Shown one piece after another: positions 33,616 to 35,974 of a DNA stretch of 35,974 nucleotides. Position numbers and translations under genes: made by a program. The DNA is from Pseudorhodobacter aquimaris (GTDB taxonomy: Bacteria; Pseudomonadota; Alphaproteobacteria; Rhodobacterales; Rhodobacteraceae): contig NZ_LGHS01000068.1 in assembly GCF_001202025.1 (NCBI RefSeq), positions 1-35,974 of the forward strand, given 5' to 3'. The notes beneath the pieces are model-generated. The model searched no databases. It was given only the letters and a program-made list of their open reading frames with translations, and was not told the origin of the DNA. Every line of letters begins with the position of its first letter. Positions within the stretch are counted from its first letter, which is position 1.

Positions 33616-34020
33616 CCGACAGTACGGTCAATTCCTTTCCAATCAGTAACCAATTTAAAGAAATTGCGACGAATCGTGCCATCATCCAAACCTGTCTATC
33701 GCTGCAGATCTTGGACATAGGGAATCTTATAATCGTGGATACGGGCAAGCGTATTAGTGAAGCACTCATACGGGTCGATACGGCTTCAGCTTTGTCGGTC
33801 CAGTCGAAGTAATGCCACCTGCCAAAGTTTCAGCACCGGTTTCGGCCATCTGGAAGCCTTCTTGTGAAACGCGCGGAGATCTCTATCGATATGGCTTGAT
33901 GAAGAGATGGCCTGAGATGCAAAAAGCCTCTGATCGGTTTGGGCGTAAGAAAATCCAAAGCGGCGCGGGTGGCGTCAGACAAATTCGAACCTGTTTCAGC
34001 TTGCCATAATAGACACAAAC
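33616..34020. other. Gene-free stretch upstream of the flhA operon
   Basis: Only short frames without recognisable homology occur here. The part next to 33616 must carry the promoter of the transglycosylase-flhA-fliR-flhB operon, but I could not identify a convincing one. The far part (33820-34020) has the look of degraded sequence next to the IS6 relic. Confidence 0.4.
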
Positions 34021-34625
34021 CTATGCGGAACAAAGCTGGCGTCACCCCGATAGAGCATCGGTTCGATTGAGCTTGAAATTTAATCGGCTATAAAAATGTC
34101 TTTTTTTGGTTAAAAATGGTTTTGGACTGAGGCGCGTACAGCGACAAATTTCTCCAAGGTTTCTATGCTGCGGATCCGCTAAACGGCACGTTCTCGTCAT
34201 CGAAGCGGCAGATGCGAATTCTCGGTCCGATTGTTGAACCAGCGACAAGTGTCTTGTTTGCCTGTCACAAACATATGTCTAGTGCCGTGCCATCTTATTG
34301 TTTTTCCGATAAATTTCAATGCAGTATTTCGATCACGCCGTTTTGTACCAGTGCTTTCAACACCCCCCCCCGATCCATGGTCGACCGCGCGCCAAAAATA
34401 GCGCTGCACCCCATTTTTCACGACCACTTTATCCGGATGTCAATGCCAATTCGAATGCGCTTGAGGTTGCCAACCTGTTTTCCCCAGAGTTCAGCGGCGA
34501 ACACCGGACCAATACAGTTCCACCAGAGCCGCACCGTTTCGTGACTTATATCGATGCCGCGTTCATGCAGCAGATCTTCGACATTGCGAAGTCAAAGCGG
34601 GAGCCGGACATACGTCATTATCTAC
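34021..34625 (-). pseudogene. IS6-family transposase remnant
   Basis: On the minus strand pieces of an IS6-type DDE transposase can be read in order. First is VRLPL-stop-LRNVEDLLHERGIDISHE then TVRLWWNCIGPVFAAELW (about 34615-34490). Next, after a frame change, comes VQRYFWRAVDH with TKRRDRNTALKFIGKTIRWH, NNRTENSHLPLR (about 34420-34200). The end is NQKKTF/FYSRLNFKLNRTDALSG, then stop-RQLCSA-stop at 34021. An in-frame TGA replaces an expected Ser near the N-terminus and another replaces the Trp of the usual WRQL ending; at least two frameshifts lie between. The gene is dead, and the N-terminal 20-30 residues are missing. Terminal inverted repeats were not found. Confidence 0.75.
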
Positions 34626-34764
34626 AGACAGATAATCTAGAGTGATTTTTTGAAACGACGAAAGGGACTGGGCTTTGTCTTTCGGTGGCGCTGGTCGGCG
34701 CGAACGCAACCGGCAAGAAATTTTCTGTAATACCGCCCCTCAAGGATTTCGGCAAAGGCTGGTG

Positions 34765-35264
34765 TCAGGGAAGCGGCGTTTTTGTAACTGGCAGGGCTGT
34801 GACCGGACAATGCTGGACCAGTTCAGCTGTTATGGCCGTTTTGCGCAGTGGTTTGGTAAGGTATTTATCAATTCCGGCCGCGAGAATGGAGGTGTCATCC
34901 CCTTCCATCGCATGTGCTGTCAGCGCCACAATCGGCACATGGCCGCCCCGAGCTTTTTCCTTTTCCCGGATGGCACGGGCCGCCTCCTTGCCATCCATTT
35001 CTGGCATGGAAATATCCATAAAAATCAAATCAGGCTTGAAGCTGTCAAAGAGGCTTAACGCCTCATGCCCGTTATTTGCAAAGACAAGATCAATGCTGAG
35101 GTCTTTTACCATCTTGCGAAAGACCAGCTGGTTTGTCCGATTGTCCTCAGCTGCCAGCACACGCATCATCTGACCGGCTTTGGGTCCGGGCACCGCGTCG
35201 GGGGCTGACTGCGCTGATTTCTTTGGACCAGACAAATTCTGCAAATTGCGATAGAGTTCAGCCC
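34765..35264 (-). pseudogene. Inverted copy of the C-terminal receiver domain of a hybrid sensor kinase
   Basis: Read on the minus strand this is the end of a multidomain signalling protein: a linker (KKSAQSAPDAVPGPKAG), then one complete receiver domain starting RVLAAEDNRTNQLVFRKM, with DLIFMDISMPEMDG (phosphoacceptor Asp), VPIVALTAHAMEGD (conserved Thr) and YLTKPLRK (conserved Lys), and a natural stop at 34765. From 35264 the sequence is an exact reverse copy of 35703-35974. The open frame continues upstream to an ATG at 35313, but residues from there to 35264 are antisense of the opposite gene and so artificial. An ATG at 35169 could yield a free-standing receiver. Upstream domains are absent on this strand. 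Confidence 0.75.
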
Positions 35265-35974
35265 TGATTGAATGTATGGGCGGCAGCGTTTGGGTCGACA
35301 GCGAGGTTGGCAAAGGCTCTTGTTTCGGGTTCCGCTTGGTTCTGCCGGTGGCAGAGGATCAGACCACAAGGCAAGTGTCCGTCTCCTTGAAACGTGCCTT
35401 GGTGGCGGATGACCAATTCATAAACCGTACCATCCTTGAACGGCAGCTGGCGACTTGCGGCATGGATGTAAAGCTTTGCCGTTCGGGTGCCGAGGTATTG
35501 GCAGAACTGGCCGTTGACAGCGGGTATGATGTGCTGATCACCGATCATGAGATGCCGGAAATGAATGGCATAGAGTTGGCGGAACAGGTTCGTGAACAGG
35601 GGTATGATTTGCCGATTGTCCTGTTCTCTTCCAATCCTGCGGGGGCGCGGGACGGCGCGGGTGCGGTGCATCTGGCGGCTGTCATGCAGAAACCTTTGTT
35701 GCGGGCTGAACTCTATCGCAATTTGCAGAATTTGTCTGGTCCAAAGAAATCAGCGCAGTCAGCCCCCGACGCGGTGCCCGGACCCAAAGCCGGTCAGATG
35801 ATGCGTGTGCTGGCAGCTGAGGACAATCGGACAAACCAGCTGGTCTTTCGCAAGATGGTAAAAGACCTCAGCATTGATCTTGTCTTTGCAAATAACGGGC
35901 ATGAGGCGTTAAGCCTCTTTGACAGCTTCAAGCCTGATTTGATTTTTATGGATATTTCCATGCCAGAAATGGAT
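34993..35974. repeat. Large exact inverted repeat around a kinase fragment
   Basis: Bases 35703-35974 read forward are identical, by eye, to the reverse complement of 34993-35264 over at least 272 bases, with a spacer of 438 bases. The right arm runs off the window, so its true length is unknown; the left copy continues to the gene's stop at 34765. The inner edge is sharp: the shared GGGCTGAAC is preceded by unrelated bases on each side. Confidence 0.9.
35264..35974 (+). CDS. Hybrid sensor histidine kinase, C-terminal part (5' end lost, runs off window)
   Basis: The plus-strand frame opens mid-domain with LIECMGGSVWVDSEVGKGSC-FGFRL, the last piece of a HATPase_c kinase domain just after where the G2 box should be. 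It is followed by a first receiver (ALVADDQFINRTILERQLAT; DVLITDHEMPEMNG with the acceptor Asp; VMQKPLL with the conserved Lys). After the KKSAQSAPDAVPGPKAG linker comes a second receiver (RVLAAEDNRTNQLVFRKM) cut at the window edge in MPEMD. The kinase core expected upstream is missing: at 35264 the sequence flips into the inverted copy, and an in-frame TAG lies at 35252. The complete protein would be an HK-REC-REC hybrid. No start codon can be given. Confidence 0.8.
   Translation, partial: MIECMGGSVWVDSEVGKGSCFGFRLVLPVAEDQTTRQVSVSLKRALVADDQFINRTILERQLATCGMDVKLCRSGAEVLAELAVDSGYDVLITDHEMPEMNGIELAEQVREQGYDLPIVLFSSNPAGARDGAGAVHLAAVMQKPLLRAELYRNLQNLSGPKKSAQSAPDAVPGPKAGQMMRVLAAEDNRTNQLVFRKMVKDLSIDLVFANNGHEALSLFDSFKPDLIFMDISMPEMD

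Noticed and set aside
33573-33812. 79-codon plus-strand frame in the gap before the flhA operon
   Set aside because: It overlaps the transglycosylase 5' region, lacks a ribosome site and resembles nothing known.
34660-34690. GGGCTTTGTC near 34670 as an IS6 terminal inverted repeat
   Set aside because: It points in the wrong direction relative to the transposase relic and has no partner near 34000.
34765-35313. Treating the minus-strand frame as a normal 182-aa response regulator
   Set aside because: The first 16 residues are antisense of the opposite kinase gene; only the part after the inverted junction is real, so I list it as a fragment.
1-35974. CRISPR arrays, tRNA or rRNA genes, prophage modules
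   Set aside because: No regularly spaced repeats, no cloverleaf or rRNA-like stretch and no phage structural genes were seen on reading both strands.

Overview
The window looks like chromosomal DNA of a marine Rhodobacteraceae bacterium (roseobacter/Paracoccus-like alphaproteobacterium). The evidence is a complete beta-hydroxyaspartate cycle locus (bhcRABCD), an alphaproteobacterial-style flagellar cluster containing a MotE-like gene, and a possible CtrA site between divergent flagellar operons. No rRNA, tRNA or CRISPR array was seen. Both ends are damaged or repetitive (mobile-element relics on the left, an exact inverted duplication on the right), so the window may be a whole contig ending at repeats.

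Layout. 1-3300: an insertion-sequence graveyard with a broken IS21-type istA, a gene fragment cut by the IS21 end, one intact ORF of unknown function, and IS3 and IS630 relics fused tail to tail. 3347-11308: flagellar block A. On the minus strand run fliL, a small membrane protein, a motE-like gene, motA and a large periplasmic protein that could do a MotC-like job. Divergently on the plus strand run fliF, fliH, fliN and fliP. 11388-28615: about 17 kb of metabolic genes lying between the two flagellar blocks. 28628-33573: flagellar block B on the minus strand, a tightly overlapping operon of a lytic transglycosylase gene, flhA, fliR, flhB and a small coiled-coil gene. 33600-35974: a gene-free stretch, an IS6-family transposase relic, and two oppositely oriented copies of the last receiver domain of a hybrid sensor kinase.

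The metabolic segment has three modules. (i) bhcR facing bhcABCD turns glyoxylate plus glycine into oxaloacetate; perfect inverted repeats in the bhcR-bhcA gap are candidate BhcR operators. (ii) A LysR gene faces a puuD-like membrane cytochrome c urate oxidase followed by lrgA-lrgB. Urate breakdown can end in glyoxylate, and LrgB is related to the plant plastid glycolate/glycerate carrier PLGG1, so this module may feed C2 units to the cycle. (iii) A second LysR gene (followed by a flavin reductase gene) faces a polar-amino-acid ABC transporter, a class III aminotransferase, a DUF849/BKACE beta-keto acid cleavage enzyme, a GNAT acetyltransferase and a histone-deacetylase-fold amidohydrolase. 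The last four genes overlap or nearly touch. I read this as an uncharacterised pathway for an amine-bearing, possibly N-acetylated beta-amino acid.

All functional statements rest on recognising protein families by eye. No database search was run.
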